A DNA stretch of 64,000 bases from Colletotrichum lupini (taxonomy: Eukaryota > Ascomycota > Sordariomycetes > Glomerellales > Glomerellaceae): NCBI RefSeq assembly GCF_023278565.1, contig NC_064675.1, positions 7,626,001 through 7,690,000 on the forward strand, read 5' to 3'. The notes under the pieces were generated by a model. That model worked only from the letters and a program-made list of their open reading frames with translations. It did not search any database and was not told the DNA's origin. The stretch's first letter is position 1. Each line of letters begins with the position of its first letter. Made by a program: the position numbers and the translations under genes. This document shows, piece after piece, positions 12,598 through 24,993 of the stretch.

Positions 12598-14077
12598 GGA
12601 GTCAACTCTACTCCGAATGGGGCAGCTGGTTGAACAGTCAAAGATGAAAAGAAGCAAGGTCAAAGACAAGACGGAATAACTTGTTCTCTAGTTGCAGAGA
12701 GGTCTTTGGTCTCTGAGTACTGCATGCATTCTGTGTGGCTCTTGGAGTTTACTCCCCCGTCTTGTTCCAATGTCTCGTGCACAAAGGGGCCAAGTACTGC
12801 TGTGTAATATTCCGTACCAATATCGGGGAGGGGGAACAAGACAAGACGCCGGCGGCTGTTCTCCCTATTTCGAGGTCCCCCCGTTCCCTTTTTCGCCTCT
12901 TGTGCCCCTGGCTTGGCCACTTTGTGTTCTCTTCCCCACCAAAGCCGCCCCTCCACGGATGAGCAGCAGCAAGGATCATTTCACTTCCAAGAGCACACAC
13001 AACAGGGACAAGGGTATGTTCAAGAAGCAGCAGGAAAGCAGCACCGTCACCAAAAGAAGTTCTGGACAGCCGACATGGAGAGGCCGGGGTAGCTCAGGAT
13101 CGGGCATAGCGCCGTTTCAAGCCCGTCCACCCTCCACCAGCGGTAGATGCCTTCAGCGTGCACAGCAAGGGCTCAAAGAGAAATGGTTTGATGGGGTTCG
13201 CGTCACAGAGCTGGGCGCGTTGCGACCCGATCCCGCAGCGGCACTGGCTGTGGTTGTGCGTTGGTGGCCGTTGGTTGGATGGCAGTTGTTCCTGCGGGAG
13301 ATGATGAGGACGGAGAGGGTCCAGATGGGCGAGGCGCTTGTGACTACCGGTATGTCTTGACTCTTGGCCGTGAATATCTCCCTCTCACCATTCCTGTCCT
13401 ACAATGTCATTTTACTGCGCTGACTAGACTCAGGTACTTGGACCGGCCCGTCTGTCTGGAACTCTTCTATGACGGCATCGAAGCGCTCACAAAGAGGTCT
13501 CCCATGAAATAGTCAGGTTCCTTGAAGTGGCTGGCCCTGGTCATTGACTCTGTACGACCTGTCAACTGAAGCCACGCGACATACATGGCGTTCTGTAAGC
13601 TTGGGCTACCATCGGCCCCCTTCGAAGTTTCTCACCCGTGATGCTGCTCATTGTAACCTTGTGGTGAGAGAAAGTCACCCGTGTCTACCGTCTGCCTCCA
13701 GGAATCATATTGTCATCAGCGACTTGCCTATTTTTCTGCGCAATATTGGAAGCTACTGCACTACCACCCCGCAATACTCGATGCTCTCGGCCCTTCTCCA
13801 GAGCCAAGCGCTGTCACATGAGAAGACGTTGAGAAGAATCAGTTACCTGCTCCGCCCGGCGCGTCGCTTTCACTTTCAAAAGGTTAATGGACTGTGGGGG
13901 AAACCCATCGCTTCGAGCCTTGTGAGACCAGTCTCGTCCAAAAGGGATGATGCTGAAAACCCTTCATCTATTGATGGGTTATAGTACCACTTCAAGACCA
14001 GAGCCGGCCCTCGGCACGCCAATCGTAGGGGATATCCCGTCCATCGAGCCCGAAATGCCCCCAGGATTTGTCTGACG

Positions 14078-14212
14078 ATGCTGGCAGTTTACATGCCCCT
14101 TGCAGGAGTCATGTCCGCTGTCAACTCGCCAGGACAGGCCCGGGAGAGGTACCTCTGCCGCATCGTTACCAAGTCCGACTACGACTACGAGTTCTACGAG
14201 GACCGTCAATGA
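14078..14212 (+). other. Possible short coding fragment, 44 codons
   Basis: An ATG-to-TGA frame with strongly gene-like third positions; its last part reads RIVTKSDYDYEFYEDRQ. The two overlapping frames look random by comparison. It could be one exon of an unrecognised gene, a relic or chance. No family is recognised and no convincing flanking exon was found. Confidence 0.2.
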
Positions 14213-17200
14213 CCAGACATCAGCTGCGGACAATAGCTCGTGCAGGAAACGACCCCAGCTGGACATCGGTGACTGGACCGCACGCAACCGCTGGATCGCC
14301 GTACCTGAGTACATCCATGCCTAATGCAACGCTGAAGCCTCGAGGACACATCACTTGCATCGCGTGCGCCCAGACACTCGATATGCTTACTCTTGTTGAC
14401 TTGTCATGGCCTTGCGGGCCCAGCCTGAGTTCGCGGCCTTGATTTCTGGAATTCCGGATCGTAGATACACTTTCTATAAGGCTTCACTAGGACATATCCG
14501 CATTGCGAGCTTTAGGTACGCAACCTTAGTCCCTCTGTTCAGTCACAAACTTTGAAGTATCGATTGATGCAGGAGTCTACATTGGTCCCAAACGAACACA
14601 GCTTCATAACATCCCATCTTTGCCAGTGCAGCCGTTTCGAAACGTCGATATCATCTTTACTACTCTGAGTACACCAGCATCGCTCTGTAATTCACTCTTC
14701 CCTGGCTGTTCATGTACGCGCAAAACTCTGAATCCTTCCCGGAGTACTTTACCTAATAATACTGTGTGTGTTTGAAGAACACTGGTACTATTGATACTCA
14801 GCTTCTCTATTCTCACCAATTGTCCAGAGTCATGTCGTCTTCACGGGCCCCCGAACCCACCCGTCAACGCTTGATCGTCCCGCGCGCACTCTATCTGCGC
14901 ATCGATGATCCTATTCCTGGCCGCTTGACATGTCCGCCGCCAAGCTGTTACGCCCTGCGCCTTAGTCCCCCAAATCTCCCCCGTGGAAAAAAACAGCGAG
15001 CATAGCAGAAACTGACATCTGCAACTCACGAGTACCAAAATACAAGCGACTTGGCGACTTCTTGTCGGCGCCCCCTTTTAGACTTATAGCTGCATGTCAC
15101 TAGAGACAGCGTTAGGACAAACCAGGACCACCATGTGCCGCTTGCCGCTACACCACATCTCGTCCCCAGTATTTCTGACGGAAATTAACCTTCATGCGTG
15201 AAGGCTAAAGGGACGGTTCTGGGCCCAGAAAGTTCAGAAACTTCTCCCTTCTCCTCCCAAAAGAGACATAAACGGTTCGCGACAATCCCTCCGGCTGAAG
15301 ACCTGTCTCCGCCTGGCTTGGCTTTGGGTTCATTTAGAGCGTAGCTCAATACTCAATATCATCATCTTTAAACCGGGTACATCCCAAAATAAGATCTACG
15401 TCTGCCGCCTCTAGCCTCCTTTCCGAGGAGCGCTTGTTGCTCGTTCTCGCGGTCAGGTGGCGTTGCCCATGTTCCCTCCTGTCCACATGGCCTGGGCACA
15501 CCTGGTGAGTGTTCTACATACAGGCTATTGTAACGTGTGGTACTTTCTCTCGCGAATCGAATCGTGGAGTCGTGAGACCTAGGGCGAACCCCAACATTTT
15601 CCCCCCTCGAATCCCCTCCATCCCATGTCCTCGTGGTAATTTTGCGCCCTCGTCCACCTCATCCTAGCTTGTCGTGACCATTTTCTTCCTCGCAGATTCT
15701 CCGCGTCGGTCGGTAGCGCAGATCATCCCCACGGGACACTCGAACAAGTCTAATTTCCCCCATCGACGTCAAAGCCTCGTGGTCTAAGCCGGCTCCTCTA
15801 CGGCGTCATTTTATTCTGCAGAGCGGTGATTTCTTGAGGCGCTGGAGGCCTTGATGTAGTGGAGGAGACAAATCTGGAGAGGGGATCCGGGGTTTTCCTT
15901 AACTTGGCATGCGGGAGATTTATCCAAGGCAATTCAATCCATAGAATGAGACCGAAGCGCCTCCGGGGCCACCGTTCGATCCGGGGGTCGAACAAAAATA
16001 CCTCCCTACCTAACGCTGCGGCGGCATCTACTGTACACTCCGGCGGCAGGCATCGTGAGATGAAGACAAGACTAGGCAACATGAGACGAACACATGTAGA
16101 TGAAGTTCCTCACAACAAGGCTCAGATCCTCTGCTGCACATCCGGCCCGACCGAGCAGCGTCGCATCCGGCACCATCACGGCGGCTCTTGTGAATGTGCA
16201 ATGCCCAATATATTTGTGTTCTCCTCTGCCTCTAATCCGGGCTTGTCCCCCGCCCCTAACCCACTCAAACCTGCTGTCTGGGGCCGTGGATGCTGAGGGG
16301 AAATGGGGTCCGGGGAAGGACAGAAATGGAAGGTCGGTTCGTGATACTCGACTTTTGTTCTGGAACGACCCCTGCTCTTCGGCCCTATTTCAGCTTCCAT
16401 CTTGACATCTTGGAGGATCTTGGAACCAAGGCCTCTCGCTCGAATAGGGCCCGAGTCAACTGCCCAAGACAATGGGCGGATAACGCAGCTGAAACTGATG
16501 CTTTTCTTGTGTTCTTCCACACATGTGACTGTTTTCACGATACTTGGCAGAGGCATGTGGGAAGCTACCAAGTATTTGGCCGATTGTTCTTTTAACCTCG
16601 GTGTTCGCGAGACAGCTACACACGATGTTTGAGGTCTGCCACTTTACCATCCATAAACCTGCCCATCTTTACCATCACCATGATGTTGGCGTGTATTCGA
16701 GACTGGGAGCTGGAAGAGTGGCCAAAAGCCTCAATCTGGTGAACCATCTATCAAGACATACTTCTTGTCTGAACTAGGGTACTTCAGCTTTTTGTGCATT
16801 TGGCGGCGAGGCTCCCAAGCCGTACGAGTCTTTGTGCTCCCTTCGCCACCGTCTTCCAGTGTCGTTGTGATGGACATCATCCCACCTGCGACTAGACAAT
16901 ACTAATTCTGAGCAGCATCATCGTCGCGCCCTTCCAACCCCTTTGTCAAATCGCCAGCTTAAAGTAAACCATATCGGCGGCCACCTGCACCAGCAAGTCC
17001 AGATTCACCGCTCAGATACGTCTCCGAAGCTCAAGCAAGTAGCCAACCGCCTTGCGGATACCGGAAGGCACGGTCCGTGATCTGTCCAGCCCGTCAGTCG
17101 CCCTTTGACCGCGACCTTCTCCGTGTGTCAGGTCCGCATTAGGCTGATCTCAATCATCCAGTTTTCCCACCGACGTGCTCTCGGACCGTGGACGGGACGT

Positions 17201-18518
17201 GGGCAGGCTCAAAGATGAGATTGCTCCCAGGCCCGAGTCCGAAGAAGAGACGCACTGAGTCCCAATGATCTTCTTGGACTCTGGACCGCGTAGCTTCTTG
17301 AGGTCGTAGGTATGGAGCCAAGCTTACAGAAGAGCCTCGACATCGACATCTGCTTCACATGCGCATGCTTTGATGCTGGTCGTCATTGTAACCGGACACC
17401 CATTGCTTCTGCATCTCACTTGCACCTAGACGTATACTACATCCCTCAATTCTCATGGAGTTTACATCTGCAGCATACATGACAACACACAAGCAGCCGT
17501 ACCAAAGCATCCCAGTTCGGTCGAACAGGACATGAAACACCAAGATCGGTAAGGTAGCACAGCACTCGAAAAGCACTCGAAATCTCCATCCAGATGTCCA
17601 TCTCGGTCCCAGTTCCAGAGGACGCGTAGCACAGATTCATCCGTTACCACCACGCCGATAATCAACCCAAGACGTGCGGTAACCACCGCACCACACACTC
17701 TCGAAACAAACAAAAAGGCCAGGCAGAGTCGCAAACCAGGCCGACCGAACGGCCATCAGATAAAAAGACCCTTTTGAGTCGAAACGAAACGGAACGTCTG
17801 ATCTTGCTTGCACCCGTCCTGAAACCCGAATGGGCCAGCAGGTATATTGCCACACCAGCCGCCGCTTTGATGGGAACGAGGCTCACCCCCGTTCCACCTT
17901 ATTTTGCCGCTTCGTTGGCCCGTTGACTTTTTTTTTTGTCTGGAATGAAACGGTCGTTTTCTCCGCATTCTATATCATGAACCCGTCGTCTCATAGCATG
18001 ACAATAAAGCATGGCAGATCAGTGGCAAAAGTGTCACTTCAAAACTCCCCATCTTCGCAGGACGTCGGAAAAATGGACGGCCAGGCAGGCGGCAGTTAGC
18101 GAACACCCACGGATAAATATGTGATGGCGAAACAGAGTCTATAATGCTTCTATCCAGTAGCCGTCTATGCAACAAAGCCCAGGATGCCATGCAAAACGAA
18201 GAAACAAAGTCCAGTCCAAGTGTTTGAACGGATCCCAACCCGAATGAAAAGAAACCGGATCTTGACCAGACACCCGCAATCCCAATGCAAGTGGATGAGT
18301 ATCCATCGTCATCATCCAATACGCCTCCATGAGGGTTGTGTTCTATCCAGAAATCGCCTCATCTCTTTTGTTTTCGTATAACGTCTACTACGCCGGATCG
18401 CCACCGAGTCGTGATGGTCGAATAAAAATGAAGAAGCCAAGTCGTCAGTGGGGGCGGTCCAGCCTTGCCGCTCTCGGTATTAGGATATTATGTAGGTTGT
18501 ATGCGTCTTTCGTGCCCT

Positions 18519-20715
18519 CTATATGTATCCGCCCTCTATCTCGCAGGTACCGCCGCTGCTCTCCAGTGCCTCGATGCCGGCGACGTCGGCACCAAAGTCC
18601 ATGATGAGGATCTTGGGATCCTGTCCGGTGCTGACGATTCTCCGATAATCGCTCTTCGCGCTCAGCACCCAGCTAGCGTGCCATCGTGGGAAGTCGAGCA
18701 ACTGGCGACCAGTCTCCATGTCAAAGACCTTAATGTCAGTGTCGTAGCTGCCGCTGACAAGACGCCCGCTGACCGAGTCGATATGCAGGCTGCGCACGAG
18801 GTTATCGTGGGCCTTCATCTCGCGAAGACATTCGCCCGTGTTGGCATCCCAAATGCGGATGACCTTGTCATTACCAGCCGAGGCGACATATCGGCCGTCT
18901 TCGGAGAACTGAGAACACGCCAGGCCCTTGGTGTGACCCTGAAATTCTCGAATGTTTTTGCCAGTGTCAATGTTCCAGAGCTTGACGCGGAAGTCGCCCG
19001 AACAAGAGACAATGGTATTGCCGCGCATCTGGACAGCATTCACTGGACCGGAATGCCCTCGAAGCTGACGGAGGAGAGTGCCGGTCGCTCGGTCCCAAAC
19101 GCAGATGCTAATGTCCTTGCTACACGTAATGATGTGTTTGTCGTCAAAAGCGAGATCCAACACAGCGGCAGTATGATGCTGAAGACGGCGGATCGGTCTG
19201 TAGCCCGAGCGAACGTTGTACACAATGCAGCTCGCGTCGGACGACCCAGTGACGAGCATGCGATCATCGTATTGCAGACAAAGAATCGATGCCTTGTGGT
19301 GGGTGGGAAAGGAGACCATGGCAGGCATCGAAGGATTCGCCCGCTGGTTATCGGGGAGAGTTGCGTAATGAACCGGCTGTCCTTCGTCGTCGAGAAGCAG
19401 GGAGACGTCGTTGACGACCTCAGGCGGGCCGATGACCAGACGACACTCGAATGTCCGCATGTCCCACACTCGAATGGTCTTATCGCGAGAACCGGTGATG
19501 ATCTTCGTTCTATGCGTATGTTAGTTAAACAGGCTCTTCCGAAAGAATCCTTGATACTTACTCGTCGAACTGAAGGCAATAGATACTGTCCAGGTGCCCA
19601 TTCAGATAGACGGGCTTAGCCTTGCCCTCCTTCCATCGCTGGTCGAGCTCCTGCTTGGCCTTGTAGATCTGCTTCCAATTCACGTCTGGGTTGATGGGCG
19701 GGACGCCCTGTCCTGTTCCAGGTTGAACGGGGAGACTAGTAGCGTAGGTTCCAGTCTTCTCGCGCAAGAATGACTCTCTCCAGACGTGTTGGTTCTTGAC
19801 CATTTGCTGCCATTCCCGCGAAACTCTGCTCGCAGCGCCAAGAGCAGTGGCGTCCAAATGAGCGAGAACCTGGATCGCCAACTCAACAGGGAGCTGCGCA
19901 ATAAAGTTGATTCGGCTGATGTTGGCGTCCTGGACCTCCACCTCCACATCGACATCCGAGTCGACACCAGTGACGGTGATGCCGATGCCGCTCTCGCGAT
20001 CAGTGAAGTCATCAGAGGAAGCGCGAAGCCACTTGTTCTGGAAAGCCTGGTTTGAGGCAGCGGCAGAAGCCTTGGCAGCGGCGCCTGTGTGAAAAGGGAT
20101 GATGGGCGGCGCGCTTCCACTCCCAGGGAGTGGCAGGCAGGGGAAGCAGTGATCAGACGCGGAGGCATCGCTTTGTGAGTCGGGGCCATGGGACGTCTTG
20201 GAGTGTCGAAAGCTTGTTGCCTGGCGAAGGCGGTGCCAATGGGAGTTGGCGTGAGCAGTGCCGGGACGGACATCATTTTGGGGCTCCTCTAAGCCATGAG
20301 CACCCCCGATCGAATGTCTCTTGTGATGGTGGACAATGCCCTTCAACGATATGGACGCCCTACGGAACATGCCCTTGATGCTACCATTGCTATTGCCGCC
20401 GTTGCCTCCCGCGTGTGCTCCGTGACCGTGCTTCTCAGAGTTCTCGTTGCTAGGGCCGACGTGGCTTCGAGATCGCTCGAGGGAGAGTTCCTCGAGATGG
20501 CTCGACAGTTCGGGTTCGATGTGGAAGATGGAGGATTTGCGGCGCCATGGGAGGGAGAGACTCATGCTACGAAGGCGATGTTGCTGGAAAGAAGGTCTGG
20601 CGTTGGCGTTCCCATCAAAAGCATCTTCCGGAATGGCGGAAGTGGAGGAGGGCTCGTCGTAGATAGCCTCCTGGGCCGGAGCCCAATCGGAGAGGATTTG
20701 GATGCGTGCAGACAT
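18519..20715 (-). CDS. F-box and WD40-repeat protein, 714 aa
   Basis: Two exons, 20715-19562 and 19509-18519, joined across a 52-nt intron (GTAAGT, CTAAC branch, ATAG) that completes the first WD-repeat segment. The N-terminal 260 residues are low complexity (Ser-, Gly- and His-rich). An F-box-like helical segment lies at about 268-316 (INFIAQLPVELAIQVLAHLD followed by SREWQQMV). After a linker, six to seven WD40 repeats run from about residue 370 to the end, with units such as GSRDKTIRVWD, CSKDISICVWD, CSGDFRVKLWN, SAGNDKVIRIWD and GSYDTDIKVFD. This is the layout of a substrate receptor of an SCF ubiquitin ligase: the F-box binds Skp1 and the propeller binds a phosphorylated target. It is not clearly Met30/SconB or FWD-1, so the substrate is left open. 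Confidence 0.87.
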
Positions 20716-23700
20716 GCTGTAGATGCGTACGTCGACGTCGACGTTGGCGACAGTCGCCTAGAGACCAGAACTAGAGGTCGAGATGGATCTTCTCTAGCTG
20801 ACCTTGCAGACGAGACGACAAGGAAGGGTCCGGGGACGTGGAAGAGAAAGGGGAGGTCGAAACGGATTCGTGGGGAAGCGAACACAGCACAAATACCTAG
20901 GGATCATCACATGGTCAGTGGGAGGTTTGAAGGGTTTAAGGGAATAGGTAAGAGAGGGAGATGGGTAGTTCGAGGAGGTACGGAGGGTCTTGTCTCGGTT
21001 CCATACCTTCAGTCCTAGCTTCTTCTCCCTTTTTTGCTTCTTTTCCCCCTTCCTAAACCTGACTCTATCTGGCGCGCCGGGAAGTTGTACACTCGCAGGA
21101 CGGGAATGTCTCGGACTTCCCAGCTAAAGGCTTGGAGCCACTGCAGGGTGGACAATGGGTGGATAAGCAGGTGGCGGCCAGTAAGGAGACGGTTGGGCGG
21201 AAGTTTTGGAGATTTTCGGGTGTGGTTCAAAGATATTGAGACAGAGAGCGAGATGGGCTGCAGCAGCCGTGAACGGGGTTGAGTTGCAGTGCAGGCGGAG
21301 GGCGGCAGTGGAAAGCTGAACCACGGAAGTCGGCCGGTGGCTCCTGGGGCTCTTTGGGGACTGAAAGGCAGGGCGAGCAAGCCGCGACAGGAAGAGTTGG
21401 TGAGGGTCCTGGGGACGGTTTGTTTGGGGGTTGCTGGAGACGACCTATTCAGGCCTAGGGGCGTCGAAATGTCAGGGTCGAAGGGTGTTCGTCCCCCCGG
21501 CTGGCCCTTCTTCTCTCCATGGATTTTCAAGGGTCCGTCCTCCTTGGGTGGTGGGAAGAGGGATCGGCTTCCTGGGGTTACCGGATCGGGTCTGGATTCG
21601 TCTGCGGGAAATAGGGTGGTGGACACACTACCGGGCAGAACGCGCCGCCACCCAGCGAGTCTTTCCGTGCTAGGTTTCTCGTCGAAGTACGGATAGAGGT
21701 GAAAGATGAGGGTGAGGACGGTGACGGTAACACGAAGACAGAGATGAATGAAGGAGGTCGAAGTTGGCAGACAGGTCCGATGACCTTGGAGCAGTTGGGC
21801 AGAAGCGTCAGGTAGGTATTCGTGCGGTGCCTAATGAGCAAGTGAGCATCTGCCCGTCGAGCTGTGGGTGCCGTGGTGCCCTGGCGTGTCCTGGTGTGTG
21901 CCCGGGTGTGGGAGCGCGAGTCAACAAAGAAAGGGAAGAGAAGAAGAAAGAAAAAAAGGGCGACAGTGCAGATCTCCAGCCAAGTGCGAGCTTCGGGTTT
22001 GTGTGATGACTGGCGGCGACTAGTCTTTTGTGGTTGTTGGGCGACGGTTTCGAGTAATGTTGATGTAAATCTCAAGCCGGCGATGGGAAGGGCAAAGAAA
22101 AGTCCCGGTCCTTCCCCTCCGGTACCGAGTGCGGTACGTACTTGTATCCAGGTATTTCTTGGGTCTTGGGGAACGGGAAAGCCGCCTCTGCAAGATTCAC
22201 CTACTTAGGTATTACACTCCCTCAGTCAGGTACTTTACTGTTTCTCAGATCTGTGTACCGGGAAGAAGCAGCGATGCCAGAGGTCAATACGGAACGAGTT
22301 GACGGCCGTTGAAAAGAACAACAACGGAAGCGAGATCGCCAGATTGGCGCTGACAGGTGCGAGAACGGTGCGTAGAAGAAGAGATGGAAACTAGGAGCCG
22401 GCAAGTATTCGTAGGTACACACACCCACAGGAACGAGAAAGGATGAAAGACGGCCTGGCCGATAGGTATGGGCTTACCACTGTCAGACTTCACCTCAACT
22501 TGCTGTAAAGGTACTAGTGCTGGCGAGAAGTCGTTGGACGTGCGCCACGCCTGTTGCAGATTGCACGGGTAGCCCGGGGAACCGAGTCGTCTTTGTGCGA
22601 TCCGGATGGTTTTGTATGCTGTGGTAGGTAAGTCGCAGGTGTTCAAATGATCAAACAGTGGAAGTTGATCCCAGTGGACAAAGAGGAAGCACAGCAGAAG
22701 AAGGTATCCCGTGACAATTCAACATCATGTGGGCATGGGATGATAGAGGAGTGACCGCGATACTTGAAGTCAGTGTGCCAGGACAAGAATACCGACTCTA
22801 CCGCATCAACATGCGCCGTTGTTGCTGTTGACATTCATCACACAGCGTCGCAATGTTTACATTCCGAATGGGCAAGCCATTCTCGAAATCCCGAACCGCC
22901 GCCTCATCTCGTAAGGTTGGCTGCAACCACAATGAAATTGCAGCGTGGCAGGCCTCGCGGGCGCCGTGGCGGAAGTACCTACGGAGGTACCTACGGTACC
23001 AGGGCTGTCAAACAGCAGAAGGGGGCAAAGGTATCGGTACTTGGTGTTTCGGATTTTCGAGCCACTGAACTGCGAAACTTGTCTCTATCCCCGGTGACTA
23101 GAGACGTATTCGATACTTCTGGTAAAAGAGAATTTTGCCAGGTCTCGATACCAATTCTCGCTACCCTCCATCTTCTCCCATCCCGAAATCCCATTCCCAT
23201 CTACAAAACTTAGTACCGTGGGCAGCCAGCTGGTATCATTGAATTCCCACTTGCAGGCAGGTCGCAGCATCTGCCTCGACAGTGTCCAACTTCCCGGGGT
23301 CTCGGTCCCTGAATGCAAATACCCTGGAAATCCCACCCTTCCCGCATCGCATCCTTCAGGCTAGGCCGCCTGCAACCCTGTAAGCGGAGATCCAAAGTCA
23401 ATTTCCGATGTTTCCTCTCTTGCAAACTCCGGTCTGGTCAACAGTTCTTTGTGTTTAACCTGGTGTCAGAGACAGCGGCATCCATTTGTGTGTGCTTCTT
23501 CGAGGTCGCAAGACGACGATAATCCAGAGGATCATATCCGTACAGATAGTCAAACATCAGCTTCGGCAATCGCCCTTACCCATTCCAGTCCAGAGACGAC
23601 TCATCCTTTGACCCAGCATGGCGGACGTCGTTGGCATTGTGGCAACCAGGCTCTGAGACCTTTACAATCGGAAATTGGCTGTCACACTCTTATGCAGCCG

Positions 23701-24501
23701 ACGAATGAAGGGCAACGTTCCGTCCATCCACCGTCACATCTCACCGGTGCCTTACCGCCTGCTCCTATTGTTCCTCTGCCACTATGTGCCTAGTAGAGTA
23801 CCCGAGTATTGCCATGAAGGTCTCACTTCTACCCTGGCGGTGGGCTCCCTTGGCCGAGCGCTGCATTGTCAGATGCGTCTAAAACACAAAGACGGCGCGG
23901 ATAAGCGAGCGCCTGGGAAACTCTTCATCTCAAGAATAAAGTTTCGGAAATGAGAGTCAATCGCAGCCATATCCTCCTCGTCAGGGATGATTTTGTGACT
24001 TTTCGCTTCCCCAGATGCTCTCGACATGAAGGTGAGCTAATACCTTTCATGTTAGATCGTGAGCTTCCTAGACCAAGTCAAAACTTAAATACAGAGCGTT
24101 GAGCCATAGAATAGATCCGTAGAAGATGATCGTCCCAATGATGGGCAGTATGATAAGCTTCTACGGTGACCTGTGACCGTCGACCTTGAAGCAGCAATGT
24201 AGCATCATGAGATCGCAAATTCCCATCTGAATTGCGTTTGGGGCACGGGCCATTTACCCTTACCTTCGGCTCCGGCGCGTCGAGCCCCGGTCAACCGGAG
24301 CTCAAGTTTTTCCTTGCTCCTGCCGATGACGAGAGGCCCAGTCCATCAGGGTGCCCGTCACGCCAGAATCTCCAGTGATGAGACGAAACCGCCCTGACGT
24401 CCCCTCTCAATTCTTCAAGCTTCACTCTCCATAATTCCTGACGAGAAGTTGACCTTCTTGTTCTCTCGTCGACGACATATCACTCTCAAGAAGCTGCAAA
24501 G
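20716..24501. other. Gene-poor intergenic stretch
   Basis: Begins with the promoter and leader of the F-box/WD40 gene. Overlapping frames at 21015-22075 on the minus strand are rich in Pro, Ser, Thr and Arg with no domain, and look like GC-rich leader sequence. A cluster of GGTACC and TACCTACGG repeats lies at about 22976-23005. No gene is supported; the last 100 bases should hold the promoter of the small membrane-protein gene at 24502. Confidence 0.45.
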
Positions 24502-24993
24502 ATGCCGCCCAAACCTGCCCAATTCGGCAGAATAGGCCTCGTCATTCCGCTCTTCTACCGCGTCTTCTTCCTAGGCATCGAGCCCATCTCTGCTCTTGTC
24601 GGTGCCTATTACGCACACGTGCGACCCGACGACTATCTCCAGCTCACTCACGCCGTCTCAAAACCCGAAGTCATTCCCCAAGGAACCTCGATCGTCCTCT
24701 CCCAGCTCGCCAACCTATACCTACTCTTTGCTCTCAATGAAGCCCTCGTTCTTCGCGCCACATCAGACCTACGCGTCTGGAAGACCGTCCTATTCGTGCT
24801 CCTTGTAGCCGACTTTGGACACTTGTACACAGTTCGAAGCTTAGGGCCAGAGGTGTACTACAACTTCGCCAAGTGGAACGCCATCGACTGGGGAAATGTC
24901 CCGTTCGTATACTTTGGTGCCTCGATGAGGGTCGCATTTCTGGCCGGCGTCGGATTAAGCGGGCGACCGGCACCTACAAGAAAGCAACAGTAG
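24502..24993 (+). CDS. Small four-helix membrane protein, DUF7704-like, 163 aa
   Basis: A single-exon gene. The N-terminal motif IPLFYRVFFLGIEPISALVGAYYA, a central hydrophobic segment (LANLYLLFALNEALVLR), a third (VWKTVLFVLLVADFGHLYTV) and a C-terminal one (NVPFVYFGASMRVAFLAGVG) predict about four membrane spans. Buried charged or polar residues (E, D, H) are retained. The pattern resembles a widespread fungal family of unknown function (DUF7704), distantly like the EXPERA/emopamil-binding fold; that family name is from memory. The start (aagATGcc) is the only Met before the first span. Function unknown. Confidence 0.72.
   Translation: MPPKPAQFGRIGLVIPLFYRVFFLGIEPISALVGAYYAHVRPDDYLQLTHAVSKPEVIPQGTSIVLSQLANLYLLFALNEALVLRATSDLRVWKTVLFVLLVADFGHLYTVRSLGPEVYYNFAKWNAIDWGNVPFVYFGASMRVAFLAGVGLSGRPAPTRKQQ

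Larger units (their letters stand above)
10466..18518. other. 8-kb stretch without a recognisable gene
   Basis: Lies between the 5' end of the GH55 gene and the 3' end of the F-box/WD40 gene. It contains many short open frames but none with a domain, signal peptide or sustained codon bias that I can defend. Landmarks are an AG microsatellite at 12574-12597, a Ser/Lys/Arg-rich frame at 12959-13360, and a short frame with good codon bias at 14078-14212. It could hold long promoters, non-coding transcripts or lineage-specific genes. Confidence 0.45.

Noticed and set aside
12692..13360. 222-codon + strand open frame
   Set aside because: The part from 12959 is Ser/Lys/Arg-rich without a domain; codon bias is weak and overlapping frames on both strands are similar. 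Kept only as a landmark in the gene-free stretch.
13544..13984. 146-codon + strand open frame
   Set aside because: No recognisable motif or signal peptide, irregular codon use, no flanking exon.
18465..19619. 384-codon open frame on the + strand across the WD40 region
   Set aside because: Antisense shadow of the F-box/WD40 gene; no domain and no splice logic.
21015..22075. Two overlapping minus-strand frames (203 and 165 codons) upstream of the F-box/WD40 gene
   Set aside because: Pro/Ser/Thr/Arg-rich low-complexity products in a GC-rich leader or promoter region; no domain.
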